Source of the DNA: Sporichthya polymorpha DSM 43042
GTDB taxonomy: Bacteria; Actinomycetota; Actinomycetes; Sporichthyales; Sporichthyaceae
Assembly (NCBI RefSeq): GCF_000384115.1
Contig: NZ_KB913029.1
Span: 654,907-718,906, forward strand
DNA: 64,000 bases
Direction: 5' to 3'
Part shown: one piece after another, positions 62,236 through 64,000 of the stretch
Position numbering within the stretch: position 1 is the first letter of the stretch
Layout: the number at the start of each line of letters is the position of its first letter
Translations under genes and position numbers: made by a program
Notes under the pieces: generated by a model
Told to the model about the DNA's origin: nothing
The model's database searches: none
What the model saw: the letters and a program-made list of their open reading frames with translations, nothing else

Positions 62236-62979
62236 TCAAAGCGTGCTGCTTGCCGGGAGCGGTGACTCGGACCGCACTACGTCGGAGTCGTGCCCGTACT
62301 GTCGGTTGATCGCCTGCCAGGTGGTGACGGTCATGACCATGAAGAAGATGAAGAACCAGGTAGCCGGCAGCCACCAGGCGAAGATGCCGTCCCAGGCGAA
62401 GGGCCCGGTCTTGAAGTACATCAAGAACGTGGCCGACGTCTGACCCATCCCCATCATCACGGCGACGTAGCCTGCCCAGCGCGGGTAGACCGGCGCGGCG
62501 GTGGTGTCGCACAGGATGGCCAGCCCGGTGGTCACGTACCACGTGACGAACGGGACCCACCCGATCAGGAAACTGATCCAGGCCATGTCGTTCACAGTCT
62601 GGGTCAGCTCGGGGGAGATCTCGCCGGGACGGAACGCGGCCACCCACCAGAGCATGAACGGCCCAATGATCAGGATCAGGCTGGCCGAGAAGGCGGCGGC
62701 CTGAAGCTGGACCAGCGATTTCGGCAGGTCGATGATGCGGCGGGTCTGCGCGTTGATGGCCGCACCGAACGCGAGGTAGAACGGGCAGGCGATGTAGCAC
62801 ACCAGGAGCCCGGTCCTGATCGCGTTGGTGTCCGACCGGAAGATCTCTGCGGTCTCCTCAGCGGTGTTGCTGGGATCCAGCGGAGGCACGAACTGCGCGA
62901 TTCCTACGAACCCGATTCCGAACAGGACGGCGAAGATCATCCCGCCGGAGGCGCAGACCAATTCGATGTAGCGCTTCAC
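62236..62979 (-). CDS. Six-helix membrane protein, paralogue 3
   Basis: 247 residues from GTG 62979. Related to 28658 and 32056: YPRWAGY and TGPFAWDGIFAWW are shared, and helix number and length agree. Together with the upstream subunit IV- and III-like genes it forms the second copy of the trio, though here the order is III, IV, six-helix on the minus strand, compared with six-helix, III, IV in the first copy. Unknown function. Confidence 0.8.
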   Translation of the reverse strand: MKRYIELVCASGGMIFAVLFGIGFVGIAQFVPPLDPSNTAEETAEIFRSDTNAIRTGLLVCYIACPFYLAFGAAINAQTRRIIDLPKSLVQLQAAAFSASLILIIGPFMLWWVAAFRPGEISPELTQTVNDMAWISFLIGWVPFVTWYVTTGLAILCDTTAAPVYPRWAGYVAVMMGMGQTSATFLMYFKTGPFAWDGIFAWWLPATWFFIFFMVMTVTTWQAINRQYGHDSDVVRSESPLPASSTL

Positions 62980-63021
62980 GCGTGGCGTCCTTTCGAAGGT
63001 GGTCGGGTCGCCGTGCAGGCG

Positions 63022-63300
63022 TCAGGCAAAGACGTAGATCCCCATCAGGACGACGAAGAGCCCGGCGCAGTAGCCCTCGAAGGCCGCCCGCAACGCGACG
63101 GGTGCACCCCGGAGTTCCATGAAATGCCGGCCGACGAGGCGGATCTTGATCGCCGCGATACCGATCACCATCGCCGCGGCGAGGGTCTTGTCGTCGATCA
63201 GGTGTTCCCCGCCGAGGGCGAAGGAGAGCACGGTGAAAACGACCAGGGCGGCCCACACGATGACGGAACCCTTGGTGGCCGAACTGCCCAGCAGCGTCAT
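63022..63300 (-). CDS. Cytochrome c oxidase subunit IV-like protein (NorF-type), second copy
   Basis: 92 residues, three helices. IAAIKIRLVGRHFMELRGAP is the subunit IV signature also seen at 30023. Starts seven bases after the stop of the subunit III-like gene. Part of the second membrane trio. Confidence 0.85.
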   Translation of the reverse strand: MTLLGSSATKGSVIVWAALVVFTVLSFALGGEHLIDDKTLAAAMVIGIAAIKIRLVGRHFMELRGAPVALRAAFEGYCAGLFVVLMGIYVFA

Positions 63301-63307
63301 CGGGCCG

Positions 63308-63901
63308 TCACCGCACCAGGTAGAGCGTCGCGAACAACATGATCCACAGCAGGTCGACGAGGTGCCAGAAGCTGGCGATGCCCTCCAGCGCCGCCGTCCG
63401 GTGGGTCCCGGTCGAGGCCGGCCGCGCGATGCGCGACGCGGCCAGCAACGCCCCCATGCCCAGCACCACGTGCCCGAGGTGGATGCCGGTGAACATGAAG
63501 TTGTAGGTGTAGAAGTCGTTCACCGAGGCGGTGTGATCGTCCTGTACCAGTGAGGTGTACTCGATCGCCTTGACGCCGGCGAAGATCAGCCCACAGGCAA
63601 TCGCGGCCAGGAAGAACCGCGGCGCGTGCGGGTGGCGCTCGCGGGCCAGATGCATGCCGATGACGACGAACAGCGACGACGTCAGCAGCACGATGGTGTT
63701 GGCGACGCCCCACTCGAGGTGCAGCGTCTCGGCCGAGGACACGAACATCTCGGTCTCTCGGCCCCGCAGCACGAGGATGGTGCCGAAGAAGATGCCGAAC
63801 ACGACCATGTCGCCGAGCAGGAACACCCACAGCCCCGGTTCACCCGGGACGTGCACCTCCTGCGCCGGCCTCTTCGGCGGCGCCTCCACCCCCGCGGTCA
63901 T
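63308..63901 (-). CDS. Cytochrome c oxidase subunit III-like protein (NorE-type), second copy
   Basis: 197 residues, about five helices. PGEPGLWVFLLGDM, FTGIHLGHVVLGM and FWHLVDLLWIMLFATLYL match 29425. The ATG overlaps the stop of the partial gene upstream (ATGA). No subunit I or II is seen, but the region upstream lies outside the window, so a complete oxidase cannot be excluded for this copy. Confidence 0.85.
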   Translation of the reverse strand: MTAGVEAPPKRPAQEVHVPGEPGLWVFLLGDMVVFGIFFGTILVLRGRETEMFVSSAETLHLEWGVANTIVLLTSSLFVVIGMHLARERHPHAPRFFLAAIACGLIFAGVKAIEYTSLVQDDHTASVNDFYTYNFMFTGIHLGHVVLGMGALLAASRIARPASTGTHRTAALEGIASFWHLVDLLWIMLFATLYLVR

Positions 63902-64000
63902 ACGGGCACTCCGTCCTCGACGGGCGCGAAAGCAGGGGCGACGCAGAGCACCCGACGCATCCGCTCGACGGCTGCGCTGTCCACACCACCTGCCGCCCAG
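63898..64000 (-). CDS. 3' end of an upstream gene, cut by the window edge
   Basis: An open frame enters from the right edge and ends at 63898 with RVLCVAPAFAPVEDGVPV. Its TGA overlaps the ATG of the subunit III-like gene, typical of operon partners. Only about 34 residues are visible and the product cannot be identified. Confidence 0.5.
   Translation of the reverse strand, partial: WAAGGVDSAAVERMRRVLCVAPAFAPVEDGVPV

Overview
The window is GC-rich, densely packed DNA from an actinobacterium. Evidence is the codon use, frequent GTG starts, ATGA/GTGA-coupled operons, KstR2-regulon-like gene families and a 3Fe-4S ferredoxin/P450 pair. The genus cannot be read from the sequence. I saw no rRNA, tRNA, CRISPR array or replication origin. 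It looks like a catabolic island for a (poly)cyclic or aromatic compound with an acyl side chain, combined with an importer island.

Layout. (1) 1-8186, minus strand: APH-like kinase (cut by the window edge), alpha/beta hydrolase, WS/DGAT-like acyltransferase, extradiol dioxygenase, then a coupled thiolase-like / DUF35 / SDR / thiolase-like operon whose thiolases lack the catalytic Cys (retro-aldolase type). (2) 8255-12556: TetR regulator, then a minus-strand operon P450 - ferredoxin - double acyl-CoA dehydrogenase. (3) 12625-15688, plus: cyclase-family hydrolase, DUF2889 protein, acyl-CoA ligase. (4) 15706-20058, minus: MCP-type hydrolase, ring-hydroxylating dioxygenase alpha and beta, CoA-transferase A and B. 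(5) 20159-23212: amidohydrolase, P450, IclR regulator. (6) 23464-32790, plus: the complete lower meta-cleavage pathway (hydratase, acylating acetaldehyde dehydrogenase, hydroxy-oxovalerate aldolase), an aldehyde dehydrogenase, SDR, membrane proteins including cytochrome oxidase subunit III/IV-like proteins, and an acyl-CoA ligase. (7) 32723-38512: TetR, a four-gene operon of three membrane proteins plus an FtsH-like AAA ATPase without protease, a nitronate-monooxygenase-like reductase, Rieske ferredoxin, TetR and IclR. (8) 38842-57349: a branched-chain-type (HAAT) ABC importer with fused LivHM permeases in two copies, three lipoprotein binding proteins, one LivG/LivF pair, and two copies of an unfamiliar set of one secreted, membrane-anchored protein plus two small membrane proteins; a PEP-utilising-type enzyme, SDR, lipocalin-like protein and SnoaL protein are interspersed. 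(9) 57350-64000: IS982-type transposase remnant, acyl-CoA ligase, a broken SCP2 gene, ferredoxin, a secreted protein, a broken DUF305 gene, and a second membrane protein / subunit III / subunit IV set.

How it fits together (inference): import by the HAAT system, CoA activation by the ligases, side-chain shortening by acyl-CoA dehydrogenase and the thiolase-like/DUF35 aldolase, ring attack by P450s and the Rieske dioxygenase, extradiol cleavage, hydrolysis, and conversion of the 2-hydroxydienoate to pyruvate plus acyl-CoA. The most striking regulatory signal is a 14-bp palindrome, CAACAGGGnTGTTG followed by ACC, found at three divergent intergenic regions (8201, 12578, 23294); it probably ties regions 1-6 into one regulon. 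The least explained parts are the subunit III/IV-like membrane trios, the AAA/membrane-protein operon, and the secreted-protein modules attached to the importer.
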